From: Steinernema hermaphroditum
Taxonomy: Eukaryota > Nematoda > Chromadorea > Rhabditida > Steinernematidae
Direction of reading: 5' to 3'
Assembly: GCA_030435675.1 (NCBI GenBank)
Contig: CM059623.1
Location: 15,415,205 to 15,479,204 of the forward strand
DNA: 64,000 bases
Of this stretch, positions 1-9,928 are shown in pieces. The notes beneath the pieces were generated by a model. That model worked only from the letters and a program-made list of their open reading frames with translations, was not told the DNA's origin and did no database searches. The first letter of the stretch is position 1; each line of letters begins with the position of its first letter. The position numbers and the translations under genes were made by a program.

Positions 1-42
1 CCCACAAAATCCGACTCAATTCTGATTGTGACCAACACTCAC

Positions 43-395
43 CCTCTCTGATAGTTGCATCTCGGACTGCAGGACACTTGGACATTGCACATTCCGCAAG
101 CGTCGGCCGACTTGTTGAACAGCTCTGCGTAGTCCATGACCTTCTGCACAACGGGATTTCCAATTCCAACAATTAGTTGCATATAGCGATTCTGGTAGCA
201 TTGTCTAGGCAGCCTCGACCAGAACGTTCGATCGTTGGTACTGAAGCAAGGCCCATATTCGCTCCAGTCCTCGCAGTTCTCCGTTTTCCCAATCGATCCA
301 GAAACAGACGAGAAGGCGGACGCCAAGAATGCGGTAGCGATGGGAACAGACGCGACAAGGAAGAGTAAAGCGGTGATCCGAAGAAGTAACATCAC
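43..395 (-). CDS. Partial gene: membrane-anchored or secreted Cys-rich protein (first exon)
   Basis: The frame opens with a hydrophobic N-terminus ([17 protein letters not shown]), a signal peptide or signal anchor. About 85 residues with 7 cysteines follow, including a [10 protein letters not shown] stretch that resembles the start of a thrombospondin type-1 repeat. The open frame meets a GGTGAGT donor at base 42, so the exon ends at about base 43 and the gene continues beyond the left edge of the window. The start is the first ATG before the hydrophobic stretch. I do not recognise the family. The signal sequence is clear; the TSP1 resemblance is only an impression from cysteine and tryptophan spacing. 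Confidence 0.5.
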
Positions 396-1308
396 GATCT
401 GGCGGCGACTCTCCGAAAAGAAGACAAAAGGCGCGCAGTCGTCTGTGCCCGGGAGGAGGCGCCCCGAGATGATAGAGGAGGCGAAATAACATGATCAATC
501 ACGTCTTCTTCCGCTTGCTCTCCCGACGATGACCTGTTTGGCGCACTGCGTTGCAAGAGTGCTTTATTCTAAGTGATCACAGAAGATGAGCGGATCCGGT
601 TCTCGAATCGATCGTTTCCCGGTTCGTAAAGGAAGTTGGAAGTTCGCCGAGAGAGGTTCAAAGGTTGCCGAACGTTTTTGGGTTTGCGTTAGCGATGGGT
701 GTGGCACGAACGGGGAAAATTGAATACATTTGTGATAAGTCGTCAATCGATCTTTTAACCTGTGTGGAACAGCAGAACGTTACCCTTATGACGCAGCACA
801 GCTTAACACATATGACGGTCAATGCGAATGATTTTGGATGCTCCTTGTTAAACTGCATTCGATCAAAATGATGAAAACTATGGTCTAGGGCTTCCGGTCG
901 TCCGAATTCTGGAAGCCGGTCATTCGGGTGGAGACATGGTAGCCCTGCGGGCGACGAGATCATGGAATCGTTTTTAGTTTGGTCTAAGCCGGTGGACATT
1001 TGGTTTTGTATTTGGAGGCAATAAACCGTGCTATTGGAAGTGCCTGTGTGGCTCATTGCGAACGTCTCTGATTTGTAATCGGTCGAGGTCAGTTCGACGC
1101 CGGCCCGGGTCCCTACTTTGTCTCATGTCTAAAACCGACCGCTGTTGCAGGGATATTTCCTGGCGGCATAGTTTCTCCACCAATGTCGCTCTCGTGCCCA
1201 CGGAAAAACACATAAACACACAGACAAGCAAGCCAATGGACCGAGATCCATCGATTCTCCGTTTACACATAAGGGATTAGCTAAGCACAGATCAACCAGA
1301 ACAACGAT
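396..1308. other. Intergenic stretch, nothing recognised
   Basis: Only short open frames on both strands, without splice-site support, signal sequences or family motifs. It contains no tRNA or clear repeat that I can see. Confidence 0.4.
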
Positions 1309-2260
1309 TCATGTGAACAATATTCCAATTCGTCGGGTCTTCGCGAAAGAACTCATGTCACTTTCGTTGGGTTTCCGTTGCACACATTCGAAAAACACAT
1401 ACGCGCTGTAGCTGTCTTCATTGTCTCCATCGTACTTCAGCTTGTAAGGGTGCGATGGTTCGTTAAAGAGGGTGCGCGGAAAGTAGAAGTGGTGCCTGCC
1501 GATCGGATCAAATTCTTTTTGAGGACAAAGCTCCAATTTATCCTTCAAGAATTCAACATAATTTGGGGTGTCGAAACACAAATCTTTCCCTTCTTATATT
1601 CTGAGACCAGAATATAAGAAGTTCTTCAAGATAACCATCATCCGTAAAGCGCAAAGACTTCAACTGCGGTTGAAGAAGTGATAGCGTTACCAATTCCATC
1701 AGGCCTTCTGAATATGCCTCTCTTTTGATGTACAATTGGGTGAGGTTCCAGGCTTCGATCAGTCTCTTGCAGATCACAATCGCTTTGTTGTCGAGTTTTT
1801 TCTTGATACACAGTCCCGTTAAACGCTTAGCTATACATGCCCAGTCGATCCACGCCTTGCTCACGGTGTCTGTCTGCAGGTCTAAGCAGTACACGGCATT
1901 GGGAAAGTAAATCCGATCGGTGATTTCCTTGCTAACCTTGTCCTCGTTACCCTCGTAAATATATATGTGAACGATTGAAACATATCTATGTTTCTCGATC
2001 CAGAGGTGTTTGGGCACTTCGCTATTACGATCCCAACGTTCCTCAACGGCTATGCGGTTGTTTCTAATATCAACGACATGATAGTTGTGCATTGATATCA
2101 TCGTCTGCGCGACAATTCCAATGTTTCCCGACAATTCTTGGGCAGTTTCGGATAAACGCGGAATCACGAAGTTTCGCGCAGTCCAGCCAAGCAAAAATAG
2201 AGATTCATAGAACTTGTAGGGAACTTCATTCATCGCTGCTGATGGAAAAAAGACATACAT
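1309..2260 (-). pseudogene. Nematode-specific family gene, probably frameshifted
   Basis: A 235-residue frame starting MNEVPYKFYESLF resembles the N-terminus of an expanded nematode protein family that I associate with F-box-like proteins (recalled from memory, not searched). It ends near base 1553. A second frame of 90 residues on the same strand, overlapping at about 1553-1581, looks like the continuation. No intron boundary joins them, so a single frameshift near base 1570-1600 is likely. A perfect 14-bp hairpin (1590-1621) sits exactly there. The LINE insertion with its target duplication starts one base upstream of the ATG. It is either a recent pseudogene or carries an assembly error. 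Confidence 0.45.
1590..1621. repeat. Perfect 14-bp hairpin inside a reading frame
   Basis: The arms CTTCTTATATTCTG (1590-1603) and CAGAATATAAGAAG (1608-1621) are perfect reverse complements with a 4-nt spacer. It lies at the point where the family gene loses its frame. Confidence 0.7.
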
Positions 2261-2271
2261 ATTTCGAAATC

Positions 2272-2652
2272 GAATTTACGAATTTACGAATTTATTGCGA
2301 TATCTAACATATTACATGTTGTCGCACCCCATATTTATCCAACGTCCTCTGGCTTCTTGACGCGCACGGTGCCTCCATCTTTTGCTGCCCAGTGTCTTCG
2401 TTAAGTCATCGCTCCATCGGGTTCGAGGTCTTCCGAGAGGTCTCTTCACAGTCGGGCGCCATTCTTCGAGTCGGTTGTACCAATTTTCCGGGCTTCCGTT
2501 CGCCATCTTCCAGGCGAAGTTCCACTTCCTTCTTCTTGCCGCTTCGTCGATGTCCTTCACTTTCGTGACGCCTCGGAGCCACTCATTGGTCCTCTTGTCT
2601 ATTAGACGGACTCCGGCCATTCGGCGTTCCATCCTTCGCTGAGCGGTCGCAA
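2272..2652 (-). mobile_element. 5'-truncated non-LTR retrotransposon (RTE/jockey-like) with 11-bp target-site duplication
   Basis: The minus-strand frame from 2665 to 2312 encodes the C-terminal tail seen after the reverse transcriptase domain of many nematode LINEs: RRMERRMAGVRL, then WNFAWKMA, then KRPLGRPRTRWSDDL. The copy is flanked by an identical 11-mer, ATTTCGAAATC, at 2261-2271 and 2653-2663. This marks a target-site duplication and shows that the 5' end is truncated and the 3' end complete. The 3' end has a short tandem tail (TTCGTAAA units on the minus strand) instead of poly-A, as RTE-type elements often do. It is too short to be active. Confidence 0.85.
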
Positions 2653-2665
2653 ATTTCGAAATCAT

Positions 2666-3436
2666 ACGCTTTAATAGAAAAAAGTCTCCGAGAGTGCATC
2701 GCTAATAGAGAATGGGCAATGCCGGATTGTGATAACATCACACAACGATGGCCTTGGAAGCCTTGATCACAATCCGATCACAATGGGCACCAATTACATG
2801 CCCGTCAAAATGCAAGAGATTTTAAGATGAACCCTATCTTCTCTTAAACGATCCCCGACGCTGAGAAACGGAAGACGCCGAACGTGTTTATTTGCTAAGA
2901 TAAAGATATTTCTACTGTATTTTGACTTGTTGTATCGAAAATTCTAGAAGGAGTAAAGGTTAATGTCGGCTAGAAGTAAAGAAAAACAGAAACATGTCTA
3001 TGTTATTTTCGCAACATCGAGTTGTTTTCATGCTTATCAGAAGTGTGACCCGTGCTCAGATGGCAAGGAACACTATAAGTCGGACCACCGTGGTCTAGGA
3101 TACCAATAAATAGGATGGTGAACGTATCTTGATGAAATTATAACATAACTACAATGAAAGATGAGCCTAAGCTCAGATTAAATTTCATAAGAAACCTTAT
3201 TGACATGGAACCGCTTCGAGGGGGTCAATGTCACATCCATGGAAGGAACTAACCTTTGACATAAACGATCTCAAGTTCCCCCTCATGACTTCATCCATCA
3301 GACGTATCCCAAGAATATCGTCCACCGCCGTGCGCCACTCAGTCATGCTGAAAAACCGCAACAACACCATTCCCATGGAGACCACCAAAAAACTTCCATA
3401 GCGTCCAATCTATAGTTAATGGGCCTGCCTTACGAG
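2666..3436. other. Intergenic stretch
   Basis: Short open frames only. A weak inverted repeat (CGGATTGTGAT / ATCACAATCCG, about 2722-2779) is the only structure I noted. It sits upstream of tRNA-Asp. Confidence 0.4.
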
Positions 3437-3508
3437 TCCTCGGTAGTATAGTGGTGAGTATCCGCGCCTGTCACGTGCGAGACCCCGGTTCGATTCCCGG
3501 CCGGGGAG
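3437..3508 (+). tRNA. tRNA-Asp (GTC)
   Basis: A 72-nt cloverleaf. The 7-bp acceptor stem TCCTCGG pairs with CCGGGGA (one T-G pair), leaving G as discriminator base. The A box is at TAGTATAGTGG, the anticodon loop CTGTCAC gives anticodon GTC, and the T arm contains GGTTCGATTCC. It has no intron. A run of Ts (ATTTTTTT) shortly downstream is a Pol III terminator. Confidence 0.97.
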
Positions 3509-3974
3509 TAATTTTTTTAACTTTATTTATTTGGACATAATCTGCAATGTCCTCGCAGAAACGCTTCGAATATATGCTATTTTGTAATCCTACAACGTAC
3601 GTCTGAGTTAACGGGTTTTCGGAACGTAATGATCTTGATCAACATCCTTGCTGCAGCTCTATATAACGCCTAGCACAATACAAGTCGCTGATCAAAGAGC
3701 ACATATGTAAAACTCAGGTTTTCATCTTAATTGGACATCGAACGGCCGGTCTACATTTGAGATAGGCTATGTTTCAATTTCAGCATGAATAGCTTAGGAA
3801 AAGAGCCCTCACTTGAAATGTTGCGGTTTCCTGATTATTTTCGTCTTCCCGCCATCTCCCTGGCTTCCTTATCAGTATGGCCATCCCAAAAAACGGTCGG
3901 CTGTGTAAACATTAAGAGCAAACAGATGACTACATTTAATGTCGGAATCGAGAAGCAATTTGCCACTCTTTGTC

Positions 3975-4683
3975 ATGTTACTGTTTTTACTAACTATCCT
4001 CCTTTTCGCTCAAACTTCAGGTATGTTAATTATCACGGCGGTCTGATTTAGTCATTAACTGCAGTCATTAAGACTGATTTAGCCGAGGGCAACTTCCACT
4101 GCCACAACCACAGCGTGTGTGTGGCGTTGCCGGACGCCGCCAGAGACTGTCCATGCGTCATAATTCCGAAGTCGTCCGTGGAAACCTTGGATAAATTCAT
4201 GGTGTTTGCGGCCAAACTATTGGGATCGAGAGACAAAGATCAGAAGGTCACCTATAGGATTCTGTCACAGGACGCCATTGATGAGCTGAACGTCTTCTGC
4301 AGTGCCCAAGACCATGGGGAGGAGGAGATTGACGATTATGAGAAGTACCCACGTCTGAAGGTACGGTTTCTAAGAATGGCATAATAGACCAATTTCAGGT
4401 GTTCACATCTCTCATGCTCTTCAAACCGGGCGACCTGTCCACAGCTCTTCATCTTCTAAAAGGCCATTTGCACAGCTCAGTCCTTGATGACCTTAGGAAC
4501 TGCAAGAAATCGGTCTGCACCTTTTCGAAACAGATCAAGATGGACGATGAGTCGAGCCTTCAAATCGTTAAAGCCGCCGTTATGAAACTCCCCGACGATG
4601 AGTCGCTCCTGGCTTCTGGGCACGTCGTTGTTGATAGTGGGTACTACGACGGTAATGGTAACTTTTTAAGAAATATGCATTAA
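3975..4683 (+). CDS. Secreted protein of unknown function, 208 aa, three exons
   Basis: Exons 3975-4020, 4065-4360 and 4399-4683 join in phase (627 nt). Exon 1 encodes a clean signal peptide, MLLFLLTILLFAQTS, cut by an intron right after it. The mature protein begins near IKTDLAEGNFHCHNHSVCV and holds four clustered cysteines (CHNHSVCV..CPC) and then few others. The C-terminal half is acidic and helical in character. The first ATG was chosen because it gives the signal peptide. An out-of-phase frame starting at 3785 reads past this ATG and was set aside. I do not recognise the family; it is probably nematode-specific and extracellular. Confidence 0.65.
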
Positions 4684-5463
4684 CATAGCAATTATAGATA
4701 GCTCGTTTATAAGGTACGCTCGAGACATGATTGTGGAAAGATTCGACGTAGCCTACCATGGATTCCTAAGCGAAAAAGGCCTTTAGATACCGCCTGATTT
4801 TGTTCGTCATGTTGTTGTATCATGTATTGTAATATAGTTATTTTCTGTTTTTAAGCAAATAAAACTTATTATGAAGATTTGATCCCAGGATTGCATAGTG
4901 TGAAAGGATAGAGGATGTTTAAAAATATTGGGTTGCCTAATAAGTACTTACAGTTTTTTCGTCGGTTAAAAAACGAACTTTTATCCAATAACGTTAAGCA
5001 ACAATATATTCAGTGTTGTTATCCACGACCTCCTCCCTCCGGTCCACCAGTTTTTCAATTCCTGTTCTCGAAAAATCGGCAGGTCTGGAGTCGAAGAAGT
5101 CATTGACCCAGGTTTCGAGTTGAATACGGTGCATGTGGAAGAATCTCCTACGTCAGCTGTCGGAGTGCGGTCTTGACCACTTTTACAATTTGCTGGTGGA
5201 TGCTCGTATGGCTCATACTTCATGATTCGAGCTTTTCTGTTGGATTACGTGGTTCCAACGATGGAGCTGGTCGATGTACAAGTTTTAGTCGACCGTCTAA
5301 TTCCACTGCAGCAGTTCCCACTGTAGCAAGCCCTTACAGTGCCATCTCTATTTTTTAATGCTACGGGATATCTTCCTTCTATTTGAAGCAACTGTTCAGA
5401 TAATGTGAACGGTAGCGTAGAGTATCCTTAAATATAACCCTTAAAGAGTTCTCCGACTCTTCA
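4684..5463. other. Spacer with possible decayed 5' part of the next gene
   Basis: A probable poly-A signal (AATAAA) lies at about 4858. Beyond it several short frames on the plus strand are interrupted by stops. They may be the broken 5' half of the gene fragment that follows, but I could not join them convincingly. Confidence 0.3.
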
Positions 5464-5955
5464 CGGCTGTTTCTGAAAGCATTCTGCAAACGCGCCTACT
5501 TCAATGTTGTATCACTTTCCTACGTCGGTTCGGGATCAGAGGGCTTTCTGAAGGACCACATCTACAACCACCCTCATCTATGTGCCATTATCCTCGCTGA
5601 GGATTGGTCACCATCCATTCTTCAAGACGTTCAATATTTCATCGGTCAGGGAAAGGGTAGATTTGTTGCCTTGCCTCGCAAGTTTCACGTGGACAGTGAG
5701 TTCATCACGGAGCTCTTTGATTTGTGGAGAAGCGATGGAGAATTCGAATTCCGTCTTTCGTATGACTCCCAAGCAGAGTCGCCGCCTTTTCTTCAAACCA
5801 TGAATCAACGTACTAAGAAGTGGTTTTTCCTAAAACACGACATCCAAAAGTCAGCGGCGAGCTACTGTGCACGTAGCAAACGAATTGATCTGTCCTTCGA
5901 GAAATGTTCGTGTAACGTTTCGAACTACTGTAGATTCTGTTTTCGCGAGCTATAA
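5464..5955 (+). pseudogene. C-terminal fragment of a nematode F-box-like family protein
   Basis: One open frame reads RLFLKAFCKRAYFNVVSL and later LCAIILAEDWSPSILQDVQ and FITELFDLWRSDGEFEFRL. This rhythm of aromatic and leucine positions resembles the C-terminal half of the same nematode family whose N-terminal half is seen at 1309-2260 (recalled, not searched). No initiation codon or upstream exon fits, and stops occur just upstream. I call it a gene fragment, though a missed upstream exon is possible. Confidence 0.4.
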
Positions 5956-6640
5956 AGCCTTTTTGGCGTTTTGTTTTAACAATAAATTTGAGTTTTCTCG
6001 TTGCCATTGCCGCAGAGTATCTTGTGAACCTTCCGGCTGTGTGTCTTTTAGACCAAACTGATCATATTGCCTTCAGATTAGCCGTACGCTCAGAAAGCGA
6101 CCGACCGAAAAATCTTCACTACGAATGAGATTCCGGCTCCCCAGGCTTATGTAGTCTGTAATTTCCTCTATCAAAAACTGCACTCTTGTCTTTTCGTCTT
6201 TTCATCTCGCACAATAACGCATATGTGCCCAATAATATGTGATTAAACCATGGTATAAAGGACTTCTTAGAAGGGCGATTTTTAATGGCCTCTAATAACA
6301 ATATAAGAACAATGACAACAGTCAGTTTTCTAAGGACAGCTTTATCAAAAACACAGAAAAAGAAAAGCCACCTGTACATGCTTATCATGTATTTTGGATT
6401 GGCATCTCATCTACTGATTAGTGACGAAATAGATCCTTTGGAACGATGAATATCGACCAGTAACTTAAAACAACAATCAAGCGGCTGAACTGTATTCGTA
6501 GGCTGCATGTTTTGTGGGGGTTAGTGCATGAATAAAAAGAACAATAAGTTGTCAAGTTCTTCAATTACTAAGTACTCCTTCCCCTGAAACAAAATAAGCT
6601 TTCCATCATCAGCGAAAACGTTCTTCACGTGTCACATTAA
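5956..6640. other. Intergenic stretch before the Merlin element
   Basis: Contains only short frames in AT-rich sequence. No repeats or RNA genes recognised. Confidence 0.4.
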
Positions 6641-6715
6641 CCTATGGCGGCTCTATTAGCGAATAGCGGCCAAAAGTATTTTTGGACGGCCAAAAGTATC
6701 TTTGGACGGCCAAAA

Positions 6716-6871
6716 GTCGGAATAGCGGCCAAAACTATTTTCCAACGGCCAAAAGTCGGAATAGCGGCCAAAACTATTTTCCAACGGCCAAAAGTCGGAA
6801 TAGCGGCCAAAACTATTTTTCGACGGCCAAAAGTCGGAATAGCGGCCAAAACTATTTTTCGACGGCCAAAA
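6716..6871 (+). repeat. Four 39-bp tandem units in the left Merlin terminus
   Basis: Units start at 6716, 6755, 6794 and 6833 with GTCGGAATAGCGGCC. Each carries AAAACTATTTT and CAACGGCC or CGACGGCC. Two copies in inverse orientation are at about 8081-8160 at the right end. The unit length is a multiple of three, so all frames stay open across the array, producing spurious coding frames. These are probably transposase-binding or structural repeats. Confidence 0.9.
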
Positions 6872-7228
6872 GTTTTTTATCAACAAAATTTATCACAAAC
6901 AGAAAAGTAACTGTTCAATAGTCATCCTCTTCGGACTCCTCTTCGGGCTCCTCTTCGGGTTCCTCGTCAGGCTCTTCGTCGAGCTCTTCGTCGAGCTCGT
7001 CAGAGCTTTCTTCGGAGCCCTCTTCGGAGCTGGGCTTCTTTCTCTGGCGTCTCCGGGGCGTTCTAAGGCTAGGGACGCCGTCGATGGATTCCAAGTGGGC
7101 TATTGTTGTCTTTGTGTCCACACATGCTGGAGGCTATTTAGTGGAGATGCAATGACTGCAACGCTAAGAAGTCCATAAGCCGACAGTCTGTTCGCCGAGG
7201 ATCTTTTTTCTCGGAGTCCAGACTGGGA

Positions 7229-7971
7229 GTGGGCGAAATCCTCAGGATGGCCCACTTCTGGGCCACAAATCCTACCACACGCCTTGAGAATGTTCACAAC
7301 GAACATGGCTGGGCGATTACGACCCTGGTTGAGTTTTATAATAAGTTCAGGTGGGTTTGCCGTGATTGGGCAATGCGCCAGTCGTACGATCACCAACTAG
7401 GGGGGGGGAGGGAGTTGTCGTCGAAATCGACGAGTCTTATTTCTATAAGCCTAAGCACCATAGAGGCCGGAAACTTGGAAAAGAGTCGGGCTGGGTGTTC
7501 GGTTTGTCAGACCGAGACACTGGCGAGGTTCGCCTTTTTGAGGTGCGCGATAGAACAGCGGGCACGCTTCTGCCAATAATTCGAGATAACTGTACGCGTG
7601 GAACCATCGTCACATCGGACGGTTGGGCTGCCTATGGAAAAATAGAGGAGCTGGAGATGGAATACACCCACCGATGGGTTAACCATCGGATAAACTTTGT
7701 AAATCCAAAGGATAGGACAGTCCACACACAGGGGATAGAAGCCACTTGGGGTGCTATAAAATCAGACATGCGTCACCTGCGGGGGACATCTACAGAAAAA
7801 TTTGCCTCCCACCTCAATGAGTACGCTTTTCGTCGCTATTTCGAACAGCAACACTCGAACGACACCTGTCCGTCGCCGCGGTGGTCGAGTCCGGTCAACA
7901 ACAACTGCGCCCTCTCGTCGTTCGTCTTCCAGACAACGTACCCATCGAAACAAGAAAACAAAGAAGAATAA
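7229..7971 (+). pseudogene. Merlin transposase (IS1595-like DDE), one frameshift at a G9 run
   Basis: The frame from 7229 encodes a helix-turn-helix-like N-terminal segment (TTLVEFYNKFRWVCRDWA). The catalytic part continues in another frame from about 7410: VVVEIDESYFYKPKHHRGR (first Asp), VTSDGWAAYGK (second Asp), then QGIEATWGAIKSDMR with the third acidic residue, and FASHLNEYAFRRYF. The frames switch at nine consecutive Gs (7400-7408). One base gained or lost there restores a single protein, so the lesion may be a real mutation, a sequencing slip or a slippage site. An upstream exon may be missing. The C-terminus is basic and Ser/Thr-rich. Confidence 0.85.
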
Positions 7972-8230
7972 CTGATGTGCTGTTAAGTTTGTTCTATGTA
8001 CTGATTTGTTGATTTTGTGAAATTGTGAAAAAAAAATTTAAAATTGTGATAAAAAACTTTTGGCTTTAAAAATATACTTTTGGCCGCTATTCCGACTTTT
8101 GGCCGTTGGAAAATAGTTTTGGCCGCTATTCCGACTTTTGGCCGTTGGAAAATAGTTTTGGCCGTCCAAAGATACTTTTGGCCGTCCAAAAATACTTTTG
8201 GCCGCTATTCGCTAATAGAGCCCCTGTGGC

Positions 8231-9928
8231 TACATCGTGCTCAGAAAAGTTATCGCACACCTACTTGACTTGTACTTCGTGGGAACACTGTGACATAGCA
8301 CAATGCACACTAGTTGCCTTAACTGACAAGGGAGCCTTTCAAGGTGTGACGCTCCAATCAACGTTGAAGAAAGATGTTCCTCATGGAGTTTTAAGCTGTG
8401 ATTGAAATGCACACCAGTGATCACACCATCCTAGATGAACCACACATTTTTTGACAGACCACATGTGAGTCGATCTCGGGATACAAGCCGATCTATTCTT
8501 CTCAAGCTATAGATAACAATTTTCCATAGAAAGTAGCCAAAAAGACGTCGATGAAAATGTTGAGCTTCGAACCCGTGACTAGTCGTGCGCCGACAAAGAG
8601 CACTGCCACTGAACCACACAGGAATCTGTGTAAAATACAACGTACGAAGTTCCCTCTTCCGCAAGGATTTCAGGGAAAAAGAGCCCAGCGGAACATATCC
8701 TTTTCAACCTACTGTCGAGCTGTTTCACGCATCTATTTCTTATGTAAGTAAAAACTACTGCAAACTGGATTAGTATTTCAGGGTCTTTTTTGCTTGGGCT
8801 CTTTTTTACCCCAATGTTCCGCAAATCGGCTCGAAAGAACCACGTTCTATCAGATTCTTAACAACTTCTTAACAAGCACTTAACAACAGATACCGGATCA
8901 AGCATGTCAACTGGCATCCTCTGATGTCTTGCTTGTTTTCAGCGCTTCGAGGACGTTCCATTAAGGGGCTTACCCGCCGATGTTGGGGATCATCTACCTT
9001 GTTTGCAATGCTCCAGCATCACGACGCCACCAGAATCAGCTCTAATAGTAATTCGTCTACTGCACTGAAGCCAGAAGAAAGCCAGGGTGTAGGGTATTGT
9101 ACTTCTTTGCGTCCATGAGACGCCCTGCATAGTGCTCACTCGTGCATAATGAGATTCGAGAAGATAAATCGTGTAGTACAGTATGTACATATACAATGCA
9201 TCACAATGCAGTTATCTTCTTTAAACCAGCACTATATCTCGCCTCGTTCATAGATCTGCTTCAAAGATGTCTCTCAAGGTAGTCCTTCCGAACCATTTCC
9301 TTGCAAGAACAAATAAAGAAAGGTATGAATTAGCTCCACAAGACAAACAAGAACTGGATCTTTCCTGTATTCTCTCCCATCGACGATGGCTACGGGTCTT
9401 CCCTCAAAGGAATAGAGGTGCATTTGACCTTCCGTCAAAAAAGATCTGCGTCAAATTTCCCCTTTTCTCCCAGGAGTGTCGTCATCACAGGCCACCAAAG
9501 TCGTCATAACATATCAAATAACAAATTTCAGACGTGACTCATTCATTTGCACACATTGAACTTCTTTTATAAGAGCAAATATGGGTTTTGCAGTTTTTTC
9601 AATCTTCACTAAACTGATATTGGAAAAGGATACTTCATCCATCGGATCTTTGTAGACTGTAACCAGACTCATTCATTGATAGACAAACAAGATGAGGCAC
9701 CTCCGTCAGTGCATAACGATCATCAATGGGGCTTGTTTCCTACTTCCTACCTAACGAACCACCCAAGACCACGTGTCCAGAGGGCAGATTAATCAACGTT
9801 CTCACGTTGTTCAACGTGTCGGTCACACCCTCCCCATTCAAAAAGCATCTTACGGATAAGAACATAACAATGCCCGGAATTTGTGTATATAACCATAGTG
9901 CTTGTTATTTTTCTGCATTTCTTGAGCT
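8231..9928. other. Intergenic stretch holding a tRNA-like relic
   Basis: Apart from the tRNA-like sequence near 8.6 kb, only short frames. The last few hundred bases are upstream sequence for the first chemoreceptor gene. Confidence 0.4.
8555..8620 (-). repeat. tRNA-like relic or tRNA-derived SINE head
   Basis: Read on the minus strand it has an A-box match TGGTTCAGTGG, about 32 nt of spacing, and a B-box-like GGTTCGAAGCT. The middle could form an anticodon arm with loop GGCGCAC (CGC, alanine), but one stem pair is mismatched and the acceptor stem does not close. It fits a decayed tRNA or the Pol III promoter head of a SINE. Confidence 0.4.

Larger units (their letters stand above)
6649..8222 (+). 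mobile_element. Merlin-family DNA transposon with full terminal repeats and 8-bp target duplication
   Basis: The ends are long inverted repeats beginning GGCTCTATTAGCGAATAGCG on both sides. They contain short tandem arrays. The flanks are CCTATGGC (6641-6648) and CCTGTGGC (8223-8230), an 8-bp target duplication with one substitution, the length expected of Merlin. The only substantial internal gene is a DDE transposase of the IS1595/Merlin type. The terminal repeats are longer on the left (about 220 bp) than on the right (about 155 bp), because the left end has four 39-bp units and the right only two. It is a nearly intact copy whose transposase frame is broken once. Confidence 0.9.

Noticed and set aside
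2722..2779. 11-bp inverted repeat CGGATTGTGAT / ATCACAATCCG
   Set aside because: Short, with additional partial copies nearby; likely chance or a trace of an old repeat.
3785..4051. 89-codon frame upstream of the secreted protein
   Set aside because: It cannot be spliced in frame to the following exon, whereas the ATG at 3975 in another frame gives a signal peptide and a clean join.
6716..6871. Possible CRISPR-like array
   Set aside because: The units are contiguous tandem repeats without unique spacers and lie inside a transposon terminus of a eukaryote.
6644..6921. Four overlapping frames with repeated SRNSGQNYF-like or IPTFGRWK-like peptides
   Set aside because: They are translations of the 39-bp terminal repeats of the Merlin element, which keep all frames open because the unit length is divisible by three.
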